Shown here: in pieces, positions 14,904-24,154 of the stretch
Numbering within the stretch: the stretch's first letter is position 1
Layout: every line of letters begins with the position of its first letter
Virus record (IMG/VR): IMGVR_UViG_3300033148_002120
Coordinates: 1 to 36,833 of that record
Source: a virus
DNA: 36,833 bases
Strand: one strand, 5' to 3'
The notes under the pieces: model-generated
Databases searched by the model: none
What the model was told of the DNA's origin: nothing
Seen by the model: only the letters and a program-made list of their open reading frames with translations
Position numbers and translations under genes: made by a program

Positions 14904-15307
14904 AGGTTCATCCTTATGTTGTTGACGAGAAACGGATAATTCTTCTCCGCTACTTTCTGTAAAATCTTTTGCGGCTTCGTTCCCGGATGCTGAACCTTTG
15001 TAACGGCGTGACTGGCACCGGGCCAGTACAGCGCTTTTTTATTGCGAGGTCGTATCACGTGCGGCTTGCTTCCTTCCTCGAGGATGATCGCGTAATTGAC
15101 GGCGAACGATCCCCACAACCCAAACACGGCGCCAGCGGTAATCACTGCCGGCCGTAGCTGTATAGATCCTTGGTAAGTCGCAGTTTTTACCGGCGCATCG
15201 GCTTTCGCGTCAGCAACACAGTGGGCCATTGTCAAGTCAATGCCGCGCCTGGTCGCTTCGAGCGTGTGTCGTAGTACGTCGTCGCCGTTCCAACTAAGCG
15301 TATTCAC
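14900..15307 (-). CDS. HK97 gp10-like head-tail/tail component
   Basis: A 135-residue protein with the gp10-like pattern: an N-terminal helix (RRGIDLTMAHCVADAKADAP), then VKTATYQGSIQLRP and a W-G-x-x-V-x-YA-I-I-LEEGSKPH segment with HVIRPRNKKAL. It forms the neck-to-tail joint between the connector and tail terminator. It overlaps the next gene by four bases (ATGA) and the upstream gene by 14. Confidence 0.8.
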   Translation of the reverse strand: MNTLSWNGDDVLRHTLEATRRGIDLTMAHCVADAKADAPVKTATYQGSIQLRPAVITAGAVFGLWGSFAVNYAIILEEGSKPHVIRPRNKKALYWPGASHAVTKVQHPGTKPQKILQKVAEKNYPFLVNNIRMNL

Positions 15308-15638
15308 GGAGCCGCACCTCCAAATGATCGGACCTTTTCAAAACCGCATCGATATACATTGTTCCGAAAAGCGTTGTGCCTCGACGGTCTTTGATCACGT
15401 TTACCCGGTCGTCCTCGGTGATATCCGTACCCGAAGGCACGATCATCCCGGGCGAGTCGGTGACAACAGTCATTTCGTCGCCATGGCTCGTTCTTCGCGC
15501 CCTACCTGTTCCAGCCCACGCATAACACGCAACTGTCGCGAACGTTGACCAGCTCACGGCCTTGTGACCGTAGGCGTCGGCGCTGCCGGCGTTGCGATCC
15601 AAAGTAGCTCTCATTGTCATGCGTGAACGTGCGCTCAT
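15294..15638 (-). CDS. Head closure / stopper protein
   Basis: A 114-residue beta-rich protein located between the connector (head-tail adaptor) and the gp10-like gene, the usual place of the SPP1 gp16/HK97 gp7-type stopper. The sequence (RMTMRATLDRNAGSADAYGH ... DRVNVIKDRRGTTLFGTMYI) has the expected small beta-barrel look with a GTxxFGT strand. Assignment rests mainly on position and length. Confidence 0.65.
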   Translation of the reverse strand: MSARSRMTMRATLDRNAGSADAYGHKAVSWSTFATVACYAWAGTGRARRTSHGDEMTVVTDSPGMIVPSGTDITEDDRVNVIKDRRGTTLFGTMYIDAVLKRSDHLEVRLREYA

Positions 15639-16169
15639 TTATGCAAGCCCCAGGCGCGACAGACTCTGTAATGCGGCGTTGCGATTTTTGATGTAATTCT
15701 GTTGCTGCCTGCTGTAGTCGCCTATCCTATCAGCGTCGAGGCCGTTAAACTGCACGTCGAGTTTAACGAGCCGGATCAATACGCCTTCGCGTTTGTCGGT
15801 CTCGTCCGATGGCGTGAATTGAATTGTGACCTCATCGCCCCAGGTCGTACGCGGGTTTGTGCCATCCGATAGCCGATGGATCCTCCATCCGTCAGAGCTC
15901 AATCGGTAATCGTCGGACGAAAGCACTGTCTCAGTTCTCACGCCATCAACAATCAAGGTCTCGGTCACGGTCGTTATCGACGATGCGGGACGGGTCAAGA
16001 ACAGGTGAGTCGATAACCGGTTTTCCGTGGTCTCATCGGTCTGAGTCGTGTGTGCGCCGAAATGATCAACGATTTCCTGTTCTGCTGCATCTATAACGCG
16101 CTGAAGTTCGGTATCGCTGAGATCGGTCTCGATGTGTTCGCGCATTTGCGCAAGGGTTACGAGTGACAT
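15639..16169 (-). CDS. Head-tail connector (adaptor) protein
   Basis: A 176-residue protein. It begins MSLVTLAQMREHIETDLSDT followed by LQRVIDAAEQEIVDHFG. These are the helical hallmarks of gp6/gp15-like adaptors that dock below the portal. It ends one base before the next gene. Position after the capsid cluster and before the stopper agrees. Confidence 0.8.
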   Translation of the reverse strand: MSLVTLAQMREHIETDLSDTELQRVIDAAEQEIVDHFGAHTTQTDETTENRLSTHLFLTRPASSITTVTETLIVDGVRTETVLSSDDYRLSSDGWRIHRLSDGTNPRTTWGDEVTIQFTPSDETDKREGVLIRLVKLDVQFNGLDADRIGDYSRQQQNYIKNRNAALQSLSRLGLA

Positions 16170-16170
16170 A

Positions 16171-16512
16171 TCACACCTCCAAAGCCGCGATCGTGAGCCC
16201 CGTTATTTCCGATAGCGTGATATTCACGTCACCAGAGCTGTCGTTGTATAAGTTACGCGGAAACGGGCCAATCATCACATCGCCGGTTGTTGCCGGTACA
16301 TTGACCGTCTGATCGGCGATAGCGAGTCCGCCTACCGAGCCCGGTGTTTCAATTGTTACGGTGCAAGCTCCGGCCCCGGATTTCTTGAAATGCACAAAGC
16401 GACGTCCGTTGTTTCGCAGCTTGTAGGTGTTGCCCGTGCTCAAGCTGCCAGTATAAGACGGAGTTACGCCGGCGTGTATCATTTTCTGAACCGTGAGGTC
16501 TACGTTTGCCAT
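16171..16512 (-). CDS. Small beta-rich head decoration-like protein
   Basis: A 113-residue protein with regularly spaced beta segments (TYKLRNNGRRFVHFKKSGAG, TVTIETPGSVGGLAIADQTV, ATTGDVMIGPFPRNLYND). I recognise this pattern from conserved phage structural genes next to capsid genes, usually annotated as hypothetical. A role as capsid decoration or head protein is inferred from position between the capsid and connector genes. Confidence 0.55.
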   Translation of the reverse strand: MANVDLTVQKMIHAGVTPSYTGSLSTGNTYKLRNNGRRFVHFKKSGAGACTVTIETPGSVGGLAIADQTVNVPATTGDVMIGPFPRNLYNDSSGDVNITLSEITGLTIAALEV

Positions 16513-16515
16513 GGT

Positions 16516-16848
16516 TTAATCCTCCTCGATGTCCTCGATTTTCGTGATAGTCAACCCGCTGCCCGAGGGGTTGATGTTTGGTTCGGGCGGATCTTTCAAG
16601 CCCTTGTTAGGGGGTTTTCCCCGCTTTTTGTCGGGTGGCTTTGGCGCTTTCTTTTCCTCAGGTTCTTTCGGCTCTTCGTCATCCCCGGGAATATCCCCAT
16701 CAACCAGGCCGTATTTCTTGCCCAAAGCGTCGGGAATCTCCTGGCCCAGTATCGCAAATAGATACCGGGCTTCGGGAGCTTCATACGGGACAACCTGCTC
16801 TCTGTCTTCGGTGAGAGCTAGGCGTCGTTTAATTATCATCCTATCCAT
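16516..16848 (-). CDS. Unknown 110-residue protein with Pro/Lys linker
   Basis: Begins MDRMIIKRRLALTEDREQVV. Its middle is a low-complexity, Glu/Lys/Pro-rich stretch (DDEEPKEPEEKKAPKPPDKK), and the acidic end is TITKIEDIEED. Ribosome site GGAGGGG precedes ATG 16848. It lies in the head gene cluster. The disordered linker suggests an adaptor or scaffold-associated peptide. No family recognised. Confidence 0.5.
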   Translation of the reverse strand: MDRMIIKRRLALTEDREQVVPYEAPEARYLFAILGQEIPDALGKKYGLVDGDIPGDDEEPKEPEEKKAPKPPDKKRGKPPNKGLKDPPEPNINPSGSGLTITKIEDIEED

Positions 16849-16864
16849 GGTCCCCTCCTGCTAT

Positions 16865-18133
16865 TTAGTACGCCGATCCGAGTGTGATCCTACGCCAGTT
16901 GTCATCAGCGATGGTATTGGCTGCTATCGCTATATAGAGATAGCTGGCGTCGACCTTCATATCCCACTGTGACCCGACTGTTCCGTCGACGCCCGCGGTT
17001 GTGGTCCCAAGCGTCGCAGCGTCGAATGCGCCGTTTGCCATGGTCTCCGTGGTGGCGATAGAGTTGCCAGCCGTGCCTTTCGTGTCGGCAGTCAAGACAA
17101 CGGTGTCTCCTGCTCCGTCAGCGGCTCCGACTCCTGATGTGTCATTGGCTGTGACCGAAGCCACGAGAGCTGTTACGGCGTTCGCTGCGGTACAATCTAC
17201 CCCGGCAGTTGTGGTGCCGAGCGTTGCGGCGTCGAACACGTTGGTGCCAGCCGTAAAAGTTTCCGTCGATGCAATGCTGTCGCCGGCTGTTCCTCCGACC
17301 AAAGCTGTGATCACCGACGCGTTGGTCGCAAAGGCCGCCGCGCTTACCTGCGTATGTGCGGTGTTAACGCCATCGATGCCGTTGATGGCTGCTACGATGT
17401 TTGCCTGTGCTGTGGCGAGGTCGGTACCGATACTAACTTCTCCGTCGGCGTTTTCGGTCCCATCCGGTACGAATGTGAATGTCTTCGAACCGAGCGTCAT
17501 CGTGTCGCCAGAGGTCGGCTGTGTATCTACAGTCAACGTGCCCTGTGATTTCGTGGTGTTGGACTCGATATCTGCTGCGAAGTCAGACCCCGCCGTGAGG
17601 CTTTGCGCTGCATCGGCGCAAAACTCGTAGACATCATCACCGATGGTGACGGTTTCGCCATCGATAACCACCCCGCTTATCGTCAGTGTTCCCTGAGAAG
17701 CAACCGCGTTTACCGGCGTCGCTTCTACTAAAGCGATTTCACCCGGCTGCAATGCGCTATCGGCAAGCGCAAGACTCGCTTGCACGGCTGCAGTCATATC
17801 CGTTGACGGGATGCCGCTGCCGGGTTTTGTGTATTTTGCGTCTGCGGTCGTCTGTGCGGTGTCGGCGTGACCGTCGACCTCGTTGATAGCCGCGACTGCG
17901 CTCGCCTGGTCGTCGGTTGTCAGAGATCCCAATGAACCAAGTCCAGTAGTCCCGGACAACAGCGTCCAGGTAGGCGAGGCTTGTGTGTTTGTGTTTTGAT
18001 AGACGTTGCCGTTGGTGGAGTCGAGCAAGAGATCGCCCTTTTGGGCAATACCCGCAAAGGTCCCGCTCGTACCATCAACAGGCGCTCCCGCGTTTACCCA
18101 CGGTGCGCGTTTTTCGCCTTCGATAAATGGCAT
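16865..18133 (-). CDS. Head fibre / decoration-like protein with internal repeats
   Basis: A 422-residue protein, Thr/Ala/Gly-rich with very few aromatic or charged residues. It holds an internal duplication: FDAATLGTTTAGVD occurs twice, each preceded by a TAG(D/N)SIA(S/T)TET segment. A related strand motif (GDTMTLGSKTFTFVPDGTEN) is also present. The N-terminus (EGEKRAPWVNAGAPVDGTSG) and the C-terminal strand (SYLYIAIAANTIADDNWRRI) look like the attachment and tip parts of phage surface fibres. It directly follows the major capsid gene. A capsid-surface or fibre role is inferred from location and composition. Confidence 0.55.
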   Translation of the reverse strand: MPFIEGEKRAPWVNAGAPVDGTSGTFAGIAQKGDLLLDSTNGNVYQNTNTQASPTWTLLSGTTGLGSLGSLTTDDQASAVAAINEVDGHADTAQTTADAKYTKPGSGIPSTDMTAAVQASLALADSALQPGEIALVEATPVNAVASQGTLTISGVVIDGETVTIGDDVYEFCADAAQSLTAGSDFAADIESNTTKSQGTLTVDTQPTSGDTMTLGSKTFTFVPDGTENADGEVSIGTDLATAQANIVAAINGIDGVNTAHTQVSAAAFATNASVITALVGGTAGDSIASTETFTAGTNVFDAATLGTTTAGVDCTAANAVTALVASVTANDTSGVGAADGAGDTVVLTADTKGTAGNSIATTETMANGAFDAATLGTTTAGVDGTVGSQWDMKVDASYLYIAIAANTIADDNWRRITLGSAY

Positions 18134-18187
18134 AAATTACCTCCATCGGCGGGCAGTTAGCCCGCCGGAAAGATTCGAAACGAGTAA

Positions 18188-19420
18188 TTAAATACTAGTA
18201 ACGGTGCAAAAAGCTTGTGGACGAAAAACTACCAATACGCACCTGAGATCGGCGCGGATGGCCTGCTTCCCCTTGATGAAATAATCGCTGTGGGCGTTGG
18301 TCGCCTGCACGTCTACGCCCCTTTTGACCATGAACAGGCTATGTCCACGGAAGTCACCAACGAGGCCGGTATTCTCAGTCTCGAACGTGGTTAGCGCCAC
18401 AGGAAGTCCCCATATCCTTTCAGGCCCCGAGTCCATCGGAGAACCCCAGATATATATACCGTCAGAGGTCCTCAACAGCCGGATATCCTGCCAATCGTTC
18501 GGGTGCAGGACTACACCATCAGCAAAGGCTTTGCCGGTTACCCGAACTTTGGTAATCGCCTTGTAGATCGCATCTGGTACCGGGTCGGTGCCCTTGGCCT
18601 GCGTCTGTATGCTGCCCTTGTTGAGGATACCAAGCAGGTTCGGAGTCGAACCGTCACCGGTAAGGAGTTGGCTGTCAAGCCGCTGCTTGAGCATCATAAT
18701 CAGCCGTGAGTTGACGTATGCCTCGATGCCTGCAACGTCCTCCATCTGCTCGTCGGTTACGGGCAGCCATACACCGACCTTTTCAACTACCTGCGAGCGT
18801 TCGGTCAGCGCGAGGGCCGCTTCGCCATAGGTCCCACCTTCGGCAACTTCGGCTGCGTTGTTGGTGAGGGTCGTCTCCTCCATGTATTTATACGTGTCCT
18901 GGGATATCGTTCCACCAGGAATCAAGTCGATCACCCGCAAAGGCTCAAGTGCGTATTCGAGCAGGCGACCGCTGCGGGTACTTTCTGGAGCCCATCCTGC
19001 CGATGTCTGGAACAGGGTCTTGAGCTCCGGGTATCCGATATCCAGCGTAGCCGTAGGCCCCTGTCCGCCCTTGTACTCTTTGACGGCGCGGGATTCGGCG
19101 AACATTTTTCCAAACGATTTTCTTTCGTTGCCTCCCTTCGGGTGTACGATCTGCGGTTCCTCAAGCATGGGTTCGCTACCCATTGCCTTGATCGACCGCG
19201 CGACCTCTTCAAGTGAGACCAATTCGTCGACCTCTTTGCCGAGGTCGGTGAGCTCATCGTTCATTTTTCGGATAGCTTCGACTTTGGATTTGGCGTCGCC
19301 TTCGATTGCTTTGACTTTGGACATATCCATGTCGTCGCCGGCCTGCTTGAATATCTCGGCCATTTTTTTTCGCTTGGCGTCGAGCTCGTTTCTTTTTTCT
19401 ACTAATTTTGTGCTAGGCAT
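18188..19420 (-). CDS. Major capsid protein (HK97 fold)
   Basis: A 410-residue protein. It has an N-terminal helical scaffolding-like region (about 1-110; VEKRNELDAKRKKMAEIFKQ ...) that the upstream protease would remove. The HK97 core follows (LLEYALEPLRVIDLIPGGTI, WLPVTDEQMEDVAGIEAYVN, LDSQLLTGDGSTPNLLGILN, HPNDWQDIRLLRTSDGIYIW, FMVKRGVDVQATNAHSDYFI). The order protease, capsid, connector is canonical. The start ATG 19420 has GGGAGGGG upstream. Confidence 0.95.
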   Translation of the reverse strand: MPSTKLVEKRNELDAKRKKMAEIFKQAGDDMDMSKVKAIEGDAKSKVEAIRKMNDELTDLGKEVDELVSLEEVARSIKAMGSEPMLEEPQIVHPKGGNERKSFGKMFAESRAVKEYKGGQGPTATLDIGYPELKTLFQTSAGWAPESTRSGRLLEYALEPLRVIDLIPGGTISQDTYKYMEETTLTNNAAEVAEGGTYGEAALALTERSQVVEKVGVWLPVTDEQMEDVAGIEAYVNSRLIMMLKQRLDSQLLTGDGSTPNLLGILNKGSIQTQAKGTDPVPDAIYKAITKVRVTGKAFADGVVLHPNDWQDIRLLRTSDGIYIWGSPMDSGPERIWGLPVALTTFETENTGLVGDFRGHSLFMVKRGVDVQATNAHSDYFIKGKQAIRADLRCVLVVFRPQAFCTVTSI

Positions 19421-19435
19421 GATTTGTTCCCCTCC

Positions 19436-20176
19436 CTAGTGGGTCTGTGTAAATTGCAGAAACTTGAGATATTCTGCTTGAGCCGCTGTATCCTCGCCAT
19501 GACTTGAATCCAGCACCCCGGCCAGTTCATCGCTTGCGGATTTACACGCGGCAGCAAGACCGCGCAACCTCTCGACGGTGTCCTCGCCAATGGCTTTGCC
19601 CTTCGATTTTCTCAATTTCTTTATGTCTGTAGCTCGTTCGATCACAGTTTGGATGTCAGCAAGAACATCCTCTACCTGATCGGCGAACGGTTTACCCGAT
19701 TTGATACTCAGCATCCGAGTGTTCACTCCCGCGCCCATAAGGACTGGCGAGACTTCCGGCACACTAATCCGCTTGAGCGCTCGTACGCGCCGACCATCGA
19801 CCTCACGAAATTCGTAGTCAACATCCGGCAGCGCATAGGACCATTCTTGGGTGTGCCCCTTCTCGTGCAGGTACTTCAGCTTTTTGTATGTCTTCACCGC
19901 GTCGGCGTCTTCCATGTCGAATTCTCCGGCCACGATTGCGTTGTCACCTTGCTCAAAAATTTTTCCGACACCGATCGGAAGCGCCTCGGCGCCGTCGCCC
20001 CACGACCCGTGATTGTATTGCGATATTTTGACCGACTGTTCTCCGAAGGCGCCGGGCATGGTGATATCTCCGTCATTGTCAACTACGTTCAGCGTGGCAA
20101 AAACCGCAGTGAACGTTCCCTCGCCCTCTGTATCGAACTTCAGATCCGATAGTGTTATTGCTTTTCGATATAGCAT
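19436..20176 (-). CDS. Prohead protease (HK97 family, S78-like)
   Basis: A 246-residue protein. The catalytic pair is visible: the histidine in KISQYNHGSWGDG and the serine in QEWSYALPDVDY. An acidic residue needed for the triad is probably in the FREVDGRRVRALKRISVPEV region. It cleaves the capsid N-terminal delta region and itself during head maturation. The C-terminal 70 residues are helical and charged, typical of the auto-cleaved tail. Confidence 0.93.
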   Translation of the reverse strand: MLYRKAITLSDLKFDTEGEGTFTAVFATLNVVDNDGDITMPGAFGEQSVKISQYNHGSWGDGAEALPIGVGKIFEQGDNAIVAGEFDMEDADAVKTYKKLKYLHEKGHTQEWSYALPDVDYEFREVDGRRVRALKRISVPEVSPVLMGAGVNTRMLSIKSGKPFADQVEDVLADIQTVIERATDIKKLRKSKGKAIGEDTVERLRGLAAACKSASDELAGVLDSSHGEDTAAQAEYLKFLQFTQTH

Positions 20177-20179
20177 GGC

Positions 20180-22288
20180 TTATCCCTCCCGTGCCTCGAA
20201 TGTTTCTTGTGATTCAACGCGTACGGTTTCGGGCGTACCAAATACCGGTGTAAACGACCGCGTCCCGTTCGGGTGCTCTTCGGCGGCCAGTATTTCGGCA
20301 TCGGCAAAAGACACAATCGAGCCGTCAATCGATATGCAGTACTCGCACGAGTTCTCAAGCTGTCCGTCTGCGATCTGCACACCCCCTATGGTGTCGCTCT
20401 GTTTGTACGCCTGAAGCGTTGAGACGTTTTGCGCATATTTGGTTTCTGTTCGCGCTATTACATGCGCCCGGGTGCGTGAATCTCTCCACGGTCCTGCGGC
20501 GACTTGGTTCTCTATTCGTGCCGCTACTGCCGGCGGTCCCTCGCCCAACTCCCGCGCCTCTGCGATGGCGTTAAACATCGCTTCTTTGGTTTGGGCACTG
20601 AGGTCAATCAACCCCATACGCTTACCACTGCGCTCGAGGACCGTTACTTCCATCGGCGCGGTGAGATCAACGCCTAATCCGATAACCGCGTTGATCGTGG
20701 TTACAGTCTGCGCTGCGGTTTTGAGGTAGTGTGCGCCGTATCCGAGTAAGACCTCGACCTCGGTTTCCTGCTTCAGCTTCAGCTCAACCGCAGCGATGAG
20801 CACTTTGTCCGCGAGATCGATCTTGGTTTCCGTTTCCGCGCCTTTTTGACTTTCAAGAAATAACTCCGCCGCTCGTTTGCCGTATGCATCAAATCGCGGC
20901 CTAAGTTCTTTTTCGAATGCCTCTGCGAGGTAACCCTCGTCCTTCATAAACTGTGTCACGAGCCGCTGTTGCCACCCTTCGTTCTTTGTCGGGACAACGG
21001 ACTTCATGCTCTTCTTGTCGTCCTCGGGTTCCGCTTCAGGCTCAGGCTCAGGCTCAGGCTCAGGCGTCGGTATCGTCGACTCGTTTTCGGAAACGAGTAC
21101 GACATTAAACGGATATCGGTAGACCTGGTCGGATGGCGTGCTCTCTATACCGAGTAACCGCTTGCCATGCTCCCTGGTAATCAACCCCTTTTCAAAGAGT
21201 GTCGCCGTTCGTTCAGCTTTTTGGGTCTCATCTTCTTGCAGCACCCGAACCCTCGAGTAATCCCAGGCGACCTTTAGTTTTTTAGGATCGGCCTCGAAAT
21301 CCGGTAATAGCTGACTCGCGATATCGTCGCCCATGAATCGCTGCATCGGGATGATGCCATTCTCATAGGCTTGCTCTCGGAGTTCGCGCATTGTCGCGCC
21401 GACTTTCGTGTTCTCCAATCCCGACCCGAAACCGATAACCGCCGCGGGAATGCCGGTACACGCTGATACCCGCTCCTCGGGAATCCTCCGAAGTTTGCTT
21501 AAATCGAGCTGCTGAGGCGAAAAACCGAACTGCTCGACTTTGGTTCTGGCTTTAAGCGCCAATGGCTCTCCACGTTTATCACCTGCAAACTGGCTCTTGA
21601 TATACTCCTTGACCGCCGTGAGCTGCTGATCACCCACAACTGAATCCGAATCCGGACTAATCACGACACCCGGGATACCGGAGTTCCGCAGCAGCGAGGC
21701 CGTGAAGTTCGCGCCCTCGTCGTCGGTGAAGATCTCGCGCATGAGGGTTTTAAACGGTGACAACCCCTTGCGCACGTTGTGCGGATCCAGCCCAAAGCGG
21801 AAATGGATCACATCCTCGGGCAGCAGCTCTATGGTTTTCCCGTTGACCTGATATTTGTAGTAGTCGATAAAATTATCACTACCCGTGCGCTGCATCGGGT
21901 CGATCATCCAGTGCGGCACATACCAAAGCTCTTTAACTTCAAGCTGCCTCCCTCTGACTTTTATCCCGTAGGCGTTTCCATCCAGCGTGAAAGAAGCGGC
22001 CATAGCCGACTCAAGCACGAGCCCGGAGTAATACGGATTCGGGCGCCGCCACAGGTCGAGCATCGCGTGATCGTAGACGGGTTCGTCCTCGGTATCTAAA
22101 AGCATCAGCGGCGCTTCGGGGAAATTCCGCATGATCCACATAACCGCAGCCATCGCCACGGAGCTACCCGTTATTTTTCCGATCTGTGCGCTGTAATCAA
22201 ACTGCGTTCGAGGCAGAAACCAAGTCACGTTGCTCGAGGCGTGCACCATGCGGCTGAATGCTTTCATCAAAATCCTAAATGGATTCAT
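20180..22288 (-). CDS. Portal protein fused to a minor head (Mu F-like) domain
   Basis: The start is taken at ATG 22288, overlapping the terminase stop. About 702 residues. The first 400 are an HK97-type portal (DLWRRPNPYYSGLVLESAMA, LLPEDVIHFRFGLDPHNVRK, GLSPFKTLMREIFTDDEGAN, LDLSKLRRIPEERVSACTGI). Next is a Pro-Glu linker (TPEPEPEPEPEAEPEDD), then a second module ending in ARTETKYAQNVSTLQAYKQS and a Cys pair in SCEYCISIDG. This second module is the SPP1 gp7/Mu gpF-like head morphogenesis protein usually encoded by a separate gene. The portal forms the DNA entry ring. Fusion would fix a 1:1 ratio of the two. Confidence 0.9.
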   Translation of the reverse strand: MNPFRILMKAFSRMVHASSNVTWFLPRTQFDYSAQIGKITGSSVAMAAVMWIMRNFPEAPLMLLDTEDEPVYDHAMLDLWRRPNPYYSGLVLESAMAASFTLDGNAYGIKVRGRQLEVKELWYVPHWMIDPMQRTGSDNFIDYYKYQVNGKTIELLPEDVIHFRFGLDPHNVRKGLSPFKTLMREIFTDDEGANFTASLLRNSGIPGVVISPDSDSVVGDQQLTAVKEYIKSQFAGDKRGEPLALKARTKVEQFGFSPQQLDLSKLRRIPEERVSACTGIPAAVIGFGSGLENTKVGATMRELREQAYENGIIPMQRFMGDDIASQLLPDFEADPKKLKVAWDYSRVRVLQEDETQKAERTATLFEKGLITREHGKRLLGIESTPSDQVYRYPFNVVLVSENESTIPTPEPEPEPEPEAEPEDDKKSMKSVVPTKNEGWQQRLVTQFMKDEGYLAEAFEKELRPRFDAYGKRAAELFLESQKGAETETKIDLADKVLIAAVELKLKQETEVEVLLGYGAHYLKTAAQTVTTINAVIGLGVDLTAPMEVTVLERSGKRMGLIDLSAQTKEAMFNAIAEARELGEGPPAVAARIENQVAAGPWRDSRTRAHVIARTETKYAQNVSTLQAYKQSDTIGGVQIADGQLENSCEYCISIDGSIVSFADAEILAAEEHPNGTRSFTPVFGTPETVRVESQETFEAREG

Positions 22289-23649
22289 ACTGGCACCCAC
22301 TGAAGAGCCATTGTCAAATAATTAAATGCTCCGCTTGCTGCGTCTGCTTGGTCATCGTGCGCGTATTCGCTATCGTCTTCGGACAGGTTCTCAAGTTCGT
22401 TGATAAAGGGTTCGTTCCAATCCCCCTCAACGAGCTTGACATTTCCCGCTTGGGCCTGTGCGGCAAGGGGCCGCCAGCGCAAATACTTTTTACCCGTTTC
22501 CCTCGTAGTCTCGATCGAATACCCTGCAAGTAATACCAAATAATCGTGTATCTCGACCTTTCCTGCTTGGGCCGGGTCCTGAAAAAGAACGACTACGCAT
22601 TCGCTACCGTCTCGACTGGCGGTGTTTTTGATCGACTTCTTAACCGCATTCGGTTTTCGGCGAAGGCGTGATACGTCAGTGATAAAAAACGTATCGCCTG
22701 TGCGCTGCATCTTCACGCCGGCGGTCCAGTCGGGGTCTGTGTTTTCGGGATTCGGCTCAGTCGCCGCGCGGTCCCAGCACCGGCACTCTCGGTCGGCAAC
22801 CGGTGCGGCGTCTACAATCTCAAAATCGTCGCGGGAAAATATCGTCCCTGCCGTCGCCCTTACTTTCCAGTTGCCTTTGAGCAATCGCAGCCGTTCAACC
22901 CGTGGCAATGCCATCAAGTTAGCGAGATACCCGGGGTCGGCTTCGAGCCCGATTTTATTGTCATAGATACTCGAGGGAATGAACGTTACCGACTTCGGCT
23001 GTAGCTCAGGTTTGCCTATTCCCCCAGCGTAGTCTATAGCCTCCGCCCTAGTATCAAACCACTCGATATCGTCGCTGGATCTAATCATCCACCGCAAAAC
23101 ACCGGCTTTCGCGGGGTCTGCATATTCGCCATCTTCATCGAGCCACCAGCGAATAAACTTTTTTACCCATGTATCCGGATCGGGGTTTGTCGTGGCTCGT
23201 ATATACGGAGCTATGCCGCACATCGAGCGGTTACGAGACAACAGGTAAAAGAACTGCTTCTCGGTGAAGTGCGTGAGCTCGTCGTATCCGATCAAAGGGA
23301 TTTGTGAGCCCTGCCAATCGTGGATGTTCTTGTCGTACTGCAAATGATGAAACTCAATTTTTGATGTTGTGCCAAACCGCCACCGGTATATCGGGTGCGA
23401 AGTCGGTGTCCCGCCAGCGTGGGGATACAGCGTGCTCGAGGTATCCCATAACCCGCCCTCATTCGTAATCTGCGGGCTCGTGCGCCTGAAAATGGTCCCG
23501 CCGAATCCCTGCACGCCAATATGCCGTAGTGGCTCCATCAACAATGCGTAGGTTTTCCCGCCGTATGCAGCTCCGCCATATATGCCGATATCCGCCGGCG
23601 TTGCAAGAAAAGCCTCTTGCGGCCCAGGCTGTGGCTTAATCTCCGTCAT
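22285..23649 (-). CDS. terL: Terminase large subunit
   Basis: The start at ATG 23649 (MTEIKPQPGPQEAFLATPAD) lies just inside the small subunit gene, whose TAA is at 23636. 454 residues. The ATPase half has a Walker A-like GGAAYGGKTY and the Walker B acidic pair in IPLIGYDELTHF. The nuclease half shows the acidic metal-binding residues expected of an RNase H fold, in CWDRAATEPNPE, FQDPAQAGKVEI and AHDDQADAASGAF. It pumps and cuts DNA at the portal. The same frame stays open upstream to 24174, but only as a shadow of the small subunit gene. Confidence 0.93.
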   Translation of the reverse strand: MTEIKPQPGPQEAFLATPADIGIYGGAAYGGKTYALLMEPLRHIGVQGFGGTIFRRTSPQITNEGGLWDTSSTLYPHAGGTPTSHPIYRWRFGTTSKIEFHHLQYDKNIHDWQGSQIPLIGYDELTHFTEKQFFYLLSRNRSMCGIAPYIRATTNPDPDTWVKKFIRWWLDEDGEYADPAKAGVLRWMIRSSDDIEWFDTRAEAIDYAGGIGKPELQPKSVTFIPSSIYDNKIGLEADPGYLANLMALPRVERLRLLKGNWKVRATAGTIFSRDDFEIVDAAPVADRECRCWDRAATEPNPENTDPDWTAGVKMQRTGDTFFITDVSRLRRKPNAVKKSIKNTASRDGSECVVVLFQDPAQAGKVEIHDYLVLLAGYSIETTRETGKKYLRWRPLAAQAQAGNVKLVEGDWNEPFINELENLSEDDSEYAHDDQADAASGAFNYLTMALQWVPV

Positions 23650-24099
23650 CGACTTGGTCCCTGCCGTTGTCGGGAATGTAAATGCACACAGCAACGCCAA
23701 CGTCGCCAGAATGGTTGACATCGATCGCTTGCGTGCGGAGCTTGTGGATGTCTGTGAGGAGCTCCGTCGCTCGCATGCGCGTCGTGTTGTCCTCGAAGTC
23801 ACCAAGACATTCGGCCTGGAAGAACTTCGTGACCATCGATTTGAGGCGGAGATCCAGCTCGTAATACACGCGATCGATGCCCAGATTGAACGCCTCGAGG
23901 AGCTGCTCGTTGCCGACTTTTTTTTTATGTTTGCGAGCATGCGGCTGCCGTTTACCCTAGCAGTGCTGTCTTTTACGTCTGGCTTTATATGATGATATGC
24001 CTCGGTGGCGTTCAAGCACTCGATATATTTGAACCAGAACCTTCGCTCCCGCGGCTTCAGCGACTTGAGAATATCAGCAGTTGTTAGCGTTTCGTCCAA
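23636..24099 (-). CDS. terS: Terminase small subunit, frame interrupted at a run of nine A
   Basis: The gene starts at TTG 24099 (GGAG seven bases upstream): LDETLTTADILKSLKPRERR, then FWFKYIECLNATEAYHHI and RVNGSRMLANIKKK, a helix-turn-helix N-terminal domain. At 23925-23917 the coding strand has nine consecutive A followed by G. In the zero frame the sequence then becomes Ser/Arg-rich nonsense. One base back it reads VGNEQLLEAFNLGIDRVYYE, then LDLRLKSMVTKFFQAECLGD, and continues to the stop at 23636. Either one A is a consensus error or ribosomes slip -1 on A-AAA-AAG. The zero frame runs on, without a stop, into the terminase large frame. Confidence 0.8.
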
Positions 24100-24118
24100 A
24101 GCTCTACTCCAATGGCAT

Positions 24119-24142
24119 AAAAAAGGCGGCCCGTAGGCCGCC
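24119..24142 (-). terminator. Rho-independent terminator before the late genes
   Basis: On the minus strand, GGCGGCC-TACG-GGCCGCC is a perfect 7-bp GC stem with a 4-base loop, immediately followed by six T. It lies between the sigma-like gene and the terminase small subunit, so it can separate early/middle from late transcription. Confidence 0.85.
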
Positions 24143-24154
24143 GCAGGAGGATGA

